Positions 1 to 14,594 of a stretch of DNA of 64,000 nt are shown here, in pieces. Every line of letters begins with the position of its first letter. The first letter of the stretch is position 1. The notes beneath the pieces are model-generated. The model searched no databases. It was not told the DNA's origin and saw nothing but the letters and a program-made list of their open reading frames with translations. Origin of the DNA: Epiperipatus broadwayi (taxonomy: Eukaryota; Onychophora; Udeonychophora; Euonychophora; Peripatidae); assembly GCA_028023455.1 (NCBI GenBank), contig JAQFVV010006639.1:254001-318000 (forward strand). The letters run 5' to 3'. A program made the position numbers and the translations under genes.

Positions 1-513
1 CACATGATTACTAACTTTAACAGATGATTTTTTAATTTAAGTCTCGGTCTAAATTACCAAAACTGATATATTTTATAAAAATTTGGAAAATAATTTAAAA
101 ATGTAGAACCAAATATAATTCTCACCATCCTCAAGTTTATTTTTAAAATATATTAGATTAATTTTGACTATTAAATATAATTATAATATTACATATCGTT
201 TAGATTTAATTTATTAGTTTTAAAATATTATACTCGAATTATTAATATACTTTTAACTATTTATAGCTGTGTTATTTTATATGGCCAGCTTTTACAACCA
301 TAAGCAAGGATATCTTTAATCTTTATTTAACTGTTCCTTTTAAATAATCCATTACACTTTTATATACCAGGTATTTTCAGCTTTAAATTGTACTATAAAA
401 TCTAATTATCCTACTATTATTTATATATCATACAAACATATCTTAAAATTTAAAATTTTTTAGCAATTGACCATTCTACCTTATTATGACCTATAGATAA
501 GGGCACAATATAT
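1..513 (-). repeat. Dispersed repeat, inverted copy of 21474-21990
   Basis: Read on the minus strand this segment matches 21474-21990 almost base for base with scattered substitutions and small indels. The two ends align from the TATA-rich stretch before GTGCCC through to the left window edge, so the repeat probably continues beyond the window. No reading frame of note. It is interrupted on its right by a TA tract and the P1 palindrome. Confidence 0.85.
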
Positions 514-677
514 ATATTTAAAACCAGGCACTCTTCATAAACCTGGGAGCTTAATTACAAGTATAGAAGATTTGAACTCAGATGTTCAAGCACCCTTCAA
601 CCATCCACACTATCTCATACAACTGATACCTATGACCATACACATGTAGAAAAGATTAATAATCACCAATATACGTA

Positions 678-703
678 TTTCATGCTAAACCAGCACTCAT
701 CAG
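678..703 (-). ncRNA. Hammerhead-like core in P1 left arm
   Basis: On the minus strand CTGATGA is followed by a five-base stem, a short loop, the closing strand and GAAA. It mirrors 1399-1424. Only the core and helix II are visible. Helices I and III were not established, so activity is not claimed. Confidence 0.45.
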
Positions 704-1398
704 TTGGTCCAGACTATCATCTCTCACACATATATATAATCAATGCTCAGTTTATATTAAGATAGCAAATCTTCATACTTTAATGGACAGGCTTCAATCC
801 ACTGCAACCTCCAACTTTTCAGCCATCCATATCATTAAAAATCTGATGATGAAAACTCAAAGCTTGTATCCTGTCCATCCCTCTTATATATATTTAATGG
901 ATACTGTCCTATACACAAGGGGTCAGAGTGACTTCATGTCAACATGGGCATGGCAATAATATTTGCATAGCAAATCTTCATACTTTAGTGGACAGGCTTC
1001 AATCCAATCCACTGCAACCTCCAACTTTTCAGCCATTCATATCATTGAAAATCTGATGATGAAAACTCAAAGCTTGTATTCTGTCCATCCCTCTTATATG
1101 TATTTAATGGATACTGTCCTATACACGAGGGGTCAGAGTGTCTATATGTATTTAATGGATACTGTCCTATACACGAGGGGTCAGAGTGTCTTCATGTCAA
1201 CATGGGCATGGCAATAATATTGGCATCAGCATGGGATTTGAGTTTTCATCATCAGATTTTCAATGATATGGATGCCTGAATAGTTGGAGGTTGCAGTGGA
1301 TTGAAGCCTGTCCATTAAAGTATGAATATTTGCTATCTTAATATAAACTGAGCATTGATTATATATATGTGTGTGTGAGAGATGATAGTCTGGACCAA

Positions 1399-1424
1399 CT
1401 GATGAGTGCTGGTTTAGCATGAAA
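1399..1424 (+). ncRNA. Hammerhead-like core in P1 right arm
   Basis: CTGATGA at 1399-1405, stem GTGCT/AGCAT around loop GGTTT at 1406-1420, then GAAA at 1421-1424. This is the order of the hammerhead core and helix II. The closing base pair is a G-U wobble, and flanking helices are unclear. Confidence 0.5.
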
Positions 1425-1572
1425 TATGTATATTAGTGATTATTAATCTTTTCTACATGTGTATGATCATATGTATCAGTTGTATGGGATAGTGTGGATG
1501 GTTGAAGGGTGCTTGAAAATCTGAGTTCAAATCCTCTATACTTATATATATATATATATATATATATACTAT

Positions 1573-1939
1573 CACTTACTTTTGTATGCAAAAAAATAAA
1601 TATTTGTCAAAATATATATATATTTGCAAATAAATTAGATTTTAAGTGTCTCATAAATTGTCAATAATGAAATATTTGATATTTTACAATTAGCTTTCTA
1701 TGTGTTTATATATAGAATAATAAGTTACCCGTTAAAAATATTTACTATATGTGACAGTTTTAAAACTAATACCAATTTATTTATTATGAATTATGTATAC
1801 TGATATTAACGGATGCTATACAATCTTTAAATTTGTTTATAAAAAACGTTTCTTTAATTTTTCTCTTTCTGTGATATGGTTATTCACCCACTAATCTTGT
1901 GTGATCTAGATTATAGCAAAATTTTACATATAATTAAAA
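1573..1939. other. AT-rich DNA, no feature seen
   Basis: Follows a short (TA)n tract at about 1546-1568. No coding potential or recognised repeat. Confidence 0.6.
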
Positions 1940-5667
<3,728 letters not shown>

Positions 5668-6316
5668 ATGAGCTACATACAGAAAGTGAAACCATGATAT
5701 CCACTATATTTTATTTATAGTGCCTCTTGCCTACATCATGTGGCGCACATAGTAGCTCTCAATTTGTTGATAAGCTTTGATTACAATAGTATATTATTTA
5801 TTGAATTGCAACTGTACAATAGTTTTTCAGAGACCTATGTATAGATCACAAGGCTTTATAGTTAAAGAACAAATATAGTTATTAACAGTAAATGGAGAAA
5901 CACATTTGCATATGCATTTACTGTGCATGTTCCCTCGTTCACTCAAAAAATAAAAATAATGTAAAACTTACTTTACTACATCTTTAGTTTTTAAATTAAA
6001 ATGAATAATGGTGCCAGATTTTCAATTAAACATACACTGGACAAAATTTTTTTTCCCTTTAGAAACATTAAAACCCATTTGCATTCTGGCACATTCTATT
6101 GTTCCATCTGGTGAGACTTTTTGGAAATGCTCCACCATTCGTTTTTATAAAATTTTTATTTTATACTAAAATTCAATAAATTGGACTTCATTTTTTTAAA
6201 TTTAATTTTATGAACAAATAATATTATAAAAGATCACATTTGTCCATTTTAAACATTTAAAAACTTATCTGTAAATATAACAATGTTCCATAAACATCAC
6301 AGATATTTACATAAAC
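5668..6316. other. AT-rich DNA, no feature seen
   Basis: No coding homology or repeat family recognised. Confidence 0.55.
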
Positions 6317-6655
6317 ATAGGGTTTGAACAGACTTTCAAGCACCCTTCAACTATCCATACTATCTCATACCACTAATACGCATGACCACAAATATGTAGA
6401 AAATGAAAATTATCACCAATATACATATTTTGTGCTGAATCAACACTCATCAATTGGTTCAGATCATCTTCCAAACATATATATATATAATCAGTGTGAT
6501 GATGATCTGGACCAAATAATGAGTGCTAGTTCAGCACAAAATACATATACTGATGAATAGTTATCTTTTCTACATGTGTGAGGTCATGTGTATTAGTGGT
6601 TCTGAGGTAGTGTGGATAGTTGAAGGGTTAAAGTCTGTGTTCAAATCCCCTATAT
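6317..6655. repeat. P1-family palindrome, copy 2
   Basis: A compact palindrome whose two arms are diverged inverted copies joined near 6490. Outer ends carry the B-box-like motif (GTGTTCAAATCCCC at 6637-6650). Hammerhead-like cores lie on minus at about 6430-6454 and plus at 6516-6541. In the plus core the stem GTGCT/AGCAC is fully Watson-Crick, but the core heptamer is ATAATGA and AAAA replaces GAAA, so this copy looks decayed. Confidence 0.8.
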
Positions 6656-8351
6656 TTACAATTAAACTCCAGGTATATGAAGAATACCTGTATTTAAAAA
6701 ATTACACAAACAGTAAAACTAAAAATGAACAAATTAATTTTTATTTTTAATTGTTTTTTTTGTTTTTTTCTGAATGAATGAAGGTAGAATTATGATAATT
6801 CTATCAAATGCTTCTTTAAAATCTGATATTTTTTTAATGAAAATTATAATATTTTAAAATTTTTTAACACCAAGTCAACTTTGATACACAATGATGTGAT
6901 TAGATGCTGTCATATTTTTTTTCTTTATATTATAAGTAAATTTATTAACTTCTATTCCTAAAAATCAAACATAAATGAATAGATTGAAAATTTATGAGTG
7001 TTTTTCTTTATAGTAATCAATCAATTAGCGTATAAAAAGAATAAAAAATGCTACATAAATAAATAAAAAAATATTTTAAATTATACTTCAAAATTTGCAC
7101 ATGAAACAAAACCTGAAGATCACGAGCACACTCTCAGCAGTTTCTTTTCTCAAAAGAACATAGGAGACATCTTTTGATGTTATTCGCATTCCATAAGATG
7201 TTGACCTCTTCAGACTTTTAAAAAAATTTTAACATCAGTAAAGCATTACATTAAAATCTATTTTCTCAAAAAAATTGTGGGTTATTAACACTTAAAATAG
7301 CATTCATATTACAATCTAGATTTACAAGATAACAGCACTTTTTCATAAAAAACTTTCATTGATTTTCAATGAAGGTATGAGTTTATAAATAAATAGCATT
7401 CTTTTTATTGGACGAAAATGGCCATACCAATTGTTTTGTAGATTTTAAGTCTGTATCAACCTAAAAATTTATACAGTTATTTTTTTTTGCCATTATTCAG
7501 ATTTTCAAACTCATTAAACTTTAAGACTTCTAGTATAATGTGAAAATATTTTACAATTCTTATGAAATTTTGTAAATTTTTTAGTTTTACACTTAGAAAA
7601 CATTTTATTACAGAATACTATCCCATATCAAAGTGAAAAATACACTATAAATGTTTTCATTTCAACTCCAAAAAAACATTATTAATAAATATTATCATGT
7701 ACAGTAAAAATGGCAGCTAACATATCAAAAAATGTATTAAGTATATGACTTTTAGTGTTTTTATTATATTTATTTATATATTTTTGGATATACCTGAAGT
7801 GGGATACTTTGATAGACTATATCATGTCTTCACTTTAAATATTTTCTTTAATATGTAATGCTTTTCTATTTTTATATAAATATCCATACATATGCTATTT
7901 CTCTATTAAACACAGGATAGTGTAAGAATATGGTATGGATTTTCTCTGTTGTCTGATTGGTAAATGAATGAATGTTTGTCTAATGTCATATGTTAAATTC
8001 ACAACCACTATGTTTATGTGAAAGAAGTAATTCTACCATTAAATAAAAAATGCTGGAAAAAAAATCAGTATGCATGCTTTTAACCACAAAGATGTAGTAT
8101 ATATTTCATGGCAAAGGTTCCCAGTTGCAGAAACAAACACAAATGCCAATTCATAATTCAAAGTTAAGACACTCCATGGTTTAATGGTCTGTTGATTATC
8201 TAATATTGTTCAGGTGAACAACACATTTAGCAATATCGAACAACAAAAAAAAACATATTTACATTAAATCATAAAAAATAATTAAAGCAACCAATTAAAA
8301 AAATGTTACAAGTATTATATTTAATAAACATATATTACATAAATGAAAATG
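6656..8351. other. AT-rich DNA, no feature seen
   Basis: No coding homology, RNA gene or repeat family recognised. Confidence 0.55.
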
Positions 8352-8554
8352 TGATATGTTGGACTATTTCCATCATTTATGAGTTAATGTTGAATGTATA
8401 GAAAATTTTTAAACTTTATTTAAACTTTTCAAATACAAACAACTTTGTTAGTAATAACACACAAATAGACAATACAGGTTAGTAATTACATAATGTTTCA
8501 AATAATATTATGGTGTTGCTGGCCTATATGCACAGTGACAATATTCACTTAGAA

Positions 8555-8628
8555 GTTGAACTCGCACCTTTAGATTCTTGAATATTGAATTTTAAGGCAA
8601 ACACTCTACCAACTGAGCTATTCTGTCA
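8555..8628 (-). repeat. tRNA-like SINE head in PLE-A 3' region
   Basis: On the minus strand an A box TAGCTCAGTTGG (8609-8620) is followed by a B-box-like GAGTTCAAC (8555-8563), as in a tRNA-derived Pol III promoter. The anticodon region does not fold as a working tRNA, so this is a SINE-type head, not a tRNA gene. Solo relatives are at 40.3-40.5 and 50.3-50.5 kb. Confidence 0.75.
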
Positions 8629-8701
8629 AAGGCAACATATAGTAGAAAATTGATATATTTATATATGAGGGTTCCTTCAATTTTTTTTAATCTAATTATT
8701 T

Positions 8702-9127
8702 TTATTTTTTCCTAAGAGCAACATTGTGTATTGCCACACTGGATTGACTTATAGGATTATTTACCATTGTCATATGAGCAGCTTCCTTGAATATTCTTTT
8801 ATGCATTTTTTCTTCTTTATCCAATATCTTTGTATTTAACCACTTAAGCATATGGTTATTAGAACACACATGATCTGCTATGGTAGACACATTTTTTTTT
8901 TCTCTTTTAATCATTAGTTTGTGCTCCTTCAATCGCTGTTCAACAGACCGACCGGTCTCACCAATGTATTTCCTTCCACATTCACATGGTATTTCATAGA
9001 TGCAGTTTTTGTTCTTCAGCATTTCCAGTTTAGGCTTAGTAGAACTAAGAAATCCTCGAAGTGTGGTATGACTTTGGAAAGCAGTTCTAATGTTATATTG
9101 ACTGCAGATTTTTTGTATTTGAAAATT
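8702..9127 (-). CDS. PLE GIY-YIG endonuclease fragment
   Basis: The frame is open from a stop inside the inverted repeat (9128-9130) to TAA at 8702. A methionine occurs at 9022, but PLE-like sequence starts upstream (YNIRTAFQSHTTLRGFL), so the frame is a truncated C-terminal piece rather than a separate gene. The GIY-YIG signature reads CIYEIPC then CGRKYIGETGRSVEQRLKEH, followed by a DHVCSNNH histidine/cysteine patch and a late glutamate in KEAAHM. The domain nicks DNA during PLE retrotransposition. No stop interrupts it, so the insertion may be recent. No RT frame is attached. Confidence 0.85.
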   Translation of the reverse strand, partial: NFQIQKICSQYNIRTAFQSHTTLRGFLSSTKPKLEMLKNKNCIYEIPCECGRKYIGETGRSVEQRLKEHKLMIKREKKNVSTIADHVCSNNHMLKWLNTKILDKEEKMHKRIFKEAAHMTMVNNPISQSSVAIHNVALRKK

Positions 9128-9198
9128 TTAAATAAAGTTTAAAAATTTTCTATACATTCAACATTCACTCATAAATGATAGAAATAGTCCAACATATC

Positions 9199-9431
9199 TC
9201 ATCTTCTATATACCATCATTACAAACCTTCAGACAAATATTACATAAATGACTGTCACTTTTGTATTCTGACATTAATAAATGGTAAGTATTAATACAGC
9301 TTAAGAAAATTATTAAGAATAGTCATGACACTTCAAAAAATTCAAAAAAAGATTTTTTTTATAAAGAGGGCGCTCCAGTAAATATATATTTGCATTATAA
9401 AACTGTCAAATGTAGCAGGTATATTTAAATA
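9199..9431. other. AT-rich DNA, no feature seen
   Basis: Short stretch between the PLE and the RTE fragment. Nothing recognised. Confidence 0.5.
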
Positions 9432-10069
9432 TATAAATTTTAATTTAGCTTTATTAGAAAAAGTTAACAGTTACAAATACCTTGGTCAGATTATTAATAC
9501 AGATGGAAACATAATAGATGAAATTAATCATAGAATTAAACTTAGTTGGAGTGCTTTTGGTAGAAATAATTTTTGATACTAAAAGGAAATATGCCCATGT
9601 GTTTGAAAAGGAAAGTTTTTAATAAATGTGTTTTACCAGTTCTTACTTATGGATCTGAGACTTGGACACTTAATACAATATCTATACAGAGACTTCAGGC
9701 CACTCAAAAACGTATGGAGAGATGCATGTTGGGAGTAACAAGAAGAGATCGAAAACATAATATATGGGTAAGAGAACAAACGGGTGTTACTGACCTCATT
9801 GAAAAAATTAAAAGACTGAAGTGAAGTTGGGCTGGATGTATTTCTAGAAGAGATAATAATAGATGAACAACTGAAATATTAAACTGGATTCCAAGAGATT
9901 GTAAAAGACACTGAAAGAGACCATGTGGGGGATGGATGGCTGAAATAAGAAAGTGTGCAGGGGTGATATGGAGAAGAGAAGCTAAAGATTAGAGGAGATG
10001 GATTGAACTTGGAAAGACTTTCATCCTGCAGTAGATTGATAATGATTGATGATCATGATGATGATGAAT
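9432..10069 (+). pseudogene. RTE-type LINE, 5'-truncated 3' end (copy 1)
   Basis: Encodes the region after the RT palm. It starts with KVNSYKYLGQIINTDG, continues through VLPVLTYGSETWTLN and a QKRMERCMLGVTRRDR segment, and reaches a tryptophan-rich C-terminus ending near FILQ. One frameshift near 9570 and several stops (first at 9822-9824, replacing a tryptophan codon) show decay. The element ends in an ATGATG-type 3' tail, usual for RTE elements. The best open frame is 9573-9824. Four other RTE-like tails are in the window. Confidence 0.85.
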
Positions 10070-10682
10070 ATTAATATGTTTTGTTTAATTCACATTAAAT
10101 CTTATAAAAATTATTAAAGCAACCAACTGTTACAAAAATAATTAGCTGAAAGTCTTGAGTTTTTGTATTCCACCATAACAATAATCTTTCAGAATGATAT
10201 ACAATTCTCACATTTAAAATCTTTTGTTTAATTTACATTAAGTCTTAGAAAAATTTAGTTAAAGTGGCCTTTACAAAGCTGGGTGCATCTGGTATTTGAG
10301 ATAAAGTTGAAGAGAAAAATACATAACTTAGATGAGCAGTGATATTTAATGCTATAGAAAAAACTGCTATTCAACAAACAAAATACAATCACTTTCATGC
10401 TTCCTAGTGTTTTAGGCTCTTCATGCAATTATATGATATAAGCTTGGAAAATGTGCAATTGGTTTCAGTTTCATTTATTCTGCCACCCCTTTATTGGTTC
10501 TAGAGGATATTGCATTGAATATCTCATCAATGCTTTTTAAGCTAGGGGTTTATCTCTTCCCTTATATTTGATATATCCATATATAATATCAGACACAATA
10601 ATATATAATAAATAAATACTGGAATTAATTCTACAAATTTTAATAAAACCAATATATAAATAAATAAACATCAGACTAATAG
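10070..10682. other. AT-rich DNA, no feature seen
   Basis: No coding homology or repeat family recognised. Confidence 0.5.
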
Positions 10683-10996
10683 CTTTTGTAGTAAATGATT
10701 CCTAAGATGGTTGTGTTTACAATAGAGATGGTTGTGTTTACAATAGAGATTGTTGTGTTTACAATAGAGGGTGAATGATTTTTAAGATGGCTGTATTTTC
10801 AATGGTCTGTGAATGATTCCTAAAATGGCTGTATTTGTGATAGAGGGTAAATCATTCTTAAGATGGCTGTGTTTGTGATAAATGGTGAATATTCTTAAAA
10901 TGGCTGTGTTTGCAATGGTCTGTGAATGATTCCTAAGATGGCTGCATTTATGATAAAGGGTGAATGATTCTTAAAATGGCTGTGTTTGCGATGGCA
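10683..10996. repeat. 38-bp minisatellite
   Basis: About eight tandem units resembling GTGAATGATTCCTAAGATGG followed by CTGTGTTTGTGATAGAG. Units vary by substitutions, and the first part contains shortened 21-bp partial units. Alternate units carry AATGGTCTGTG instead of GATAGAGGGTG, suggesting a two-unit higher-order period. No open frame runs through it. Confidence 0.85.
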
Positions 10997-11544
10997 GAAT
11001 AAAGTCACAAATATGTTTATTATTTTTGTATACAGATGTATACTTTTCATATTGTTAAAAATTTGACTCTTTAATACAGAATTTGGTCATCATCCTTCCC
11101 TCCACTGGAAAAAAATATGCAATTCTTCCTTTGCAAACACAGGCAGCAGGTCTAATACATAAGTACCGTATACTATATTAAAACATAGATAATTATGGAT
11201 AAAACTTATTATGAGTTTTCACAGTTTTCTATATAATTATTGTTTACTGTTAATATTATATCACCAATAATTCAGTTGGTTTCCTCTCTTATTCCTCAAT
11301 ACAATAGTTATCTTAATAGTTGTTAGTATCACAAAAGACACTGCTATTAAAAGTTAGCAATAGCTACCAAGTTATCTATAATTACTGAGATAACACCATG
11401 TTATATTTAATTAAAACATCCCTTATAATATAACAAACAAATAATAAGCAACCACCCACAAAATGGAAAACTATTTTTATGTAATTAACTTATTTTTTTA
11501 GTGTGTTGAATGTTTCTTAAATATGTAAATTGAAGTAATTGAAT
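10997..11544. other. AT-rich DNA, no feature seen
   Basis: No coding homology or repeat family recognised. Confidence 0.5.
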
Positions 11545-12000
11545 CTAGGATTTTCAGACTATATTCACTGCCACTCCATTTTAAATAACTAACACATTAT
11601 GATGACATTCATGTAAAAAACATAGATGTTCCCCCCGAATATATATATTTTGTGCAGAACCAGCACTCATCAGATGAGCCAGATTATAATCCCCAACACA
11701 TAGTTACAATCAGTGCTCAGCTTCTATTATGATAACCTTCTTCTCCCATACTACTTAACCATCCATTTCATTGAAAAACCAACAATGGAAAACTCAAAGA
11801 CATTGGAAATCACTGATTGTATATATGTGTGGAAGATTATGATCTGACCCAACTGATGAGTGTTGGTTCTGCACAAAATACATATAATGGGTATTATTTA
11901 TCTTTTCCACATACATGTATGTGGTCAAGTGTGTCAATTGTTTAAGGAGGAGCTGAGGCAAATATAGATTGAAAAATCTTAAATTCATATTTCTCTATTT
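11545..12000. repeat. P1-family palindrome, copy 3
   Basis: Inverted arms at about 11545-11770 and 11790-12000. Hammerhead-like cores lie on minus at 11648-11673 and plus at 11853-11878 (CTGATGA at 11853-11859, stem GTGT/GCAC, AAAA in place of GAAA). The ends are closest to copy 54466-54930, defining a P1 subfamily. Confidence 0.8.
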
Positions 12001-12053
12001 ACATTACATGCATCTATATATAATATCAGATATAATAATATATTAGAGTTTCT

Positions 12054-12870
12054 CCTTTTTTTTTTTAAAAAAAAATATTTTATTTGAACATGAAGTGTTC
12101 TTGGTGCACTAAAAGGTTTACATTGTATTTAAAACATACAGATTAAAAAAAGGGGGGAACACATTCTGCACAGTCCTGATATTCATGGTGGGTTATTCAT
12201 CTGGAAACTCAATCTTTCCCAAGTGTCTCTGTGTAACAGCTGAGGTGCAAGGGCTGAGTCTCTGACTTTAGCCTGTGTGAGTAGTTTGATGTAAATCTGA
12301 AGTGGAGTATTTTTAAAATGTCCAAACATTAATTTGCATCTGGTTAGCCATAAGGTGAAGATCAAGAAGATGGACAGTCTGATGGATGCATAGGTTCCCT
12401 GTTTAATTGTGTTTTGAATTGATAGGACCTTTCTGATGTCTAGTGAAACTTTGTTAATGATGAAGTTCCTGATAGGAGAGAAGGTGGAGCACATGTATAA
12501 TAGATGGGCTATGGTCTCATCAGCTGAGTGGCAGAGCTGGCATTGGGGTCCAATATTTGAGAAACCGCTCCTGGCCACAAGAAAGCAACTGGTGGTAAGA
12601 GAAGCCAGATTGAGCTTAAGAAGAAAGTCGATGTGTTTGGATTCAACATACCAGTGATTCATCTTTTGGATCAAGACTTTGTTGGAAAGCCCCAATACAT
12701 TTTGAGTTGGGGCTTGATCTTGGTGTTTTAATTTGTAGACAGTCCAGAAAGACTTTTTAGCATCAAGGGCTAGTTGGCTGGGATTCATGGCTATACTGAT
12801 TTGATTCCAGATTTCACCCATCCATTTACTTGTGAGTTGAGGTGGAGTAGAGTTTCTCATTTTTCGTGTA
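12054..12870 (-). pseudogene. L1/Tx1-like LINE 3' end with zinc-finger C-terminus
   Basis: A 225-residue open frame (12183-12860, TGA at 12183) has the C-terminal zinc-finger module that follows RT in many non-LTR elements: CQLCHSADETIAHLLYMC, a CCHC spacing. The tryptophan-containing segment SFWTVYKL precedes it and IFTLWLTRCKLMFG follows it. Downstream on the minus strand come an AATAAA signal and a poly(A) tract (near 12055-12085 on plus). The element is 5'-truncated, so RT and endonuclease are missing. The intact frame suggests moderate age. It may be related to the antisense LINE at 60-64 kb. Confidence 0.8.
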
Positions 12871-14594
12871 TCCTTTTTTGCACTGTATCACAAATCCTCA
12901 ATTGTGCAATATTATGATCAAATTTCTGTCCAGAAAATAGAAGCTTTTTGAACAGAATGTTTACAAAGTGATTTTTCTCCTATTGCTTAAGTTGAAAAAC
13001 CTAAGCGTATGCATACCCCCAAAACGCCATTACTATTTTTAAATGTTACATGAGAAGGAGTATTTTTAGAACTTAAGGTAAAAGCATTCGAGAATTATAT
13101 AAAAACAAAAAATCTTAAAATTACAATCATTGGCAAGATGAAAAACTGTTTTAAAATTTAAAGAAGATATCTTTAATTGCGAAACAAATTTAAGCAAGGT
13201 AATATCTTCCTAAATCATGGTTAATTTTCTTTAATTAAAGCTAAATTGAGGTAAATTTTCATGTAATAAACTTGCGTTCTATATAATTGAGATGACAACA
13301 AATTTTAAATATATTCCATGAACCAAAAATATTTATAATCCAATTTAATACATTAAAAGATTGATAGGATTTATGGATCATGCCCAATTCTATCATTTTC
13401 GAGATCTGAACTCAAACTTCTTATTGATTCTCAAGAAATAAATTCATTCATTTTTTCACTCACAGTAATTTAAAAAAATTGTAATGAAAAAAATCCTATT
13501 GTTAATAAAGTGTGTTTTTAACCTTGTCATTGTTCAGTATGGATGAAGCACAGAATGTGCTAAGTCCACAAATTGGTGTTGCAGTCATAATCCAATGGGA
13601 TATGGAATGGCTTAATTGTGGTTATTTTGTAGTATTCGTTTAATGGTTCTCCATATATGGGACAGCAGTAACTTGAACTTAACAGTGTTCTGATTGATAT
13701 TAGTTCTAAGTAAAATATCAAGACATGAGATCTTCCATGAAAAGACAATTCATGCCAATCAAAGGTTTGTGGCTTCATAAAAGGTGTAGAGATGATTCAG
13801 TGTTCATGGTAGAATTTGTATTTTCATAAATATGGTTTAAATTTTAAAAACAAAAAACAGTCAAAAAGAAAAATGTTACAATTTTAATTACTCTCATAAA
13901 ATATTGGTAAAAGAGTTTATATTCATTTTACCAAACAAAATATTTTAGAATGTTTACATTTAGTTTATGTACTATCACATACTATAACAAACTGCCATCT
14001 CTACAAGTCAAAACAGCTTAAAGTTGCTAATGTCATTAACTAATATTACAGGCTGTAAGATCAGAATGTTACATCTCTCTCCTATTGGAATACAAAAAAT
14101 TAATATGCATAGCTTTACATAAAATAATTCTTTATTTTCATTAGAGTAGTGGAAATTTTATAAGAACTATCTCTTTCTGTATTTTCTTTCTTTACAAATC
14201 ACCTGAAATATATGAGGATTAAAACTTATGTCCACATTTGTTTTCATGATTATAAAACACACTTTACAAATGCATTTGTGTTTTATAGTAATGAAAAAAA
14301 AATATGGACAAGACTTCTATCCAGGTATTGTTGAGATAATTTGTGGAAAAAGAAATGCAAAAAATAAAAGGTTAAAAAAGTTTGATGAACACATGATGTA
14401 TCAGAGAAGCAGTGGAATCCAAATGAGTAAAAAAAAACATTTTTCTTTATATATTTTTAACAGTGAAATATTATTTTTGGGAACTATAATTATGATTTTA
14501 CTGCAGTGAAAATATATTTAGTTTTTTAATTTTATAGTTTATTTTCTAATATATAGTGTCTATATTATTTACAATAATAGCAATGTTTCATTGT
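12871..14594. other. AT-rich DNA, no feature assigned
   Basis: No domain or repeat family recognised. Short ORFs at 13560-13778 and 14228-14509 have no recognisable character. Confidence 0.5.

Larger units (their letters stand above)
514..1545. repeat. P1-family long palindrome, copy 1
   Basis: Two arms (about 559-880 and 1225-1545) are inverted copies of each other. The interior holds a 205-bp direct duplication (units starting at 764 and 969), and the second unit carries a further short duplication of about 45 bp. Each outer arm ends in a tRNA-like B box (GAGTTCAAATCC at 1523-1534, imperfect inverse at 568-579). Each arm also carries a hammerhead-like core: minus 678-703 and plus 1399-1424. 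The same family recurs at 6.3, 11.5, 28.4, 29.5, 38.7, 50.1 and 54.5 kb, so this is an interspersed mobile repeat. Confidence 0.85.
8352..9198 (-). mobile_element. Short Penelope-like element bounded by inverted repeats (PLE-A)
   Basis: About 70-bp near-identical inverted repeats at 8352-8425 and 9129-9198 enclose, reading the minus strand, a GIY-YIG endonuclease frame, a tRNA-like segment with A and B boxes, and a short remainder. The reverse transcriptase half expected of an autonomous PLE is absent, so this is a 5'-truncated or non-autonomous copy. A second copy with the same inverted repeats lies at 48277-49053. PLEs are known to form copies with terminal repeats in inverted arrangement. 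Confidence 0.8.

Noticed and set aside
8921-9142. Plus-strand ORF over the GIY-YIG frame
   Set aside because: Shadow of the minus-strand endonuclease, which has clear family motifs.
10683-10996. CRISPR-like array
   Set aside because: Units are contiguous with no unique spacers, and the DNA is eukaryotic.
14228-14509. 93-residue ORF as a host gene
   Set aside because: Composition follows the AT-rich background and no motif or repeat homology is recognisable.
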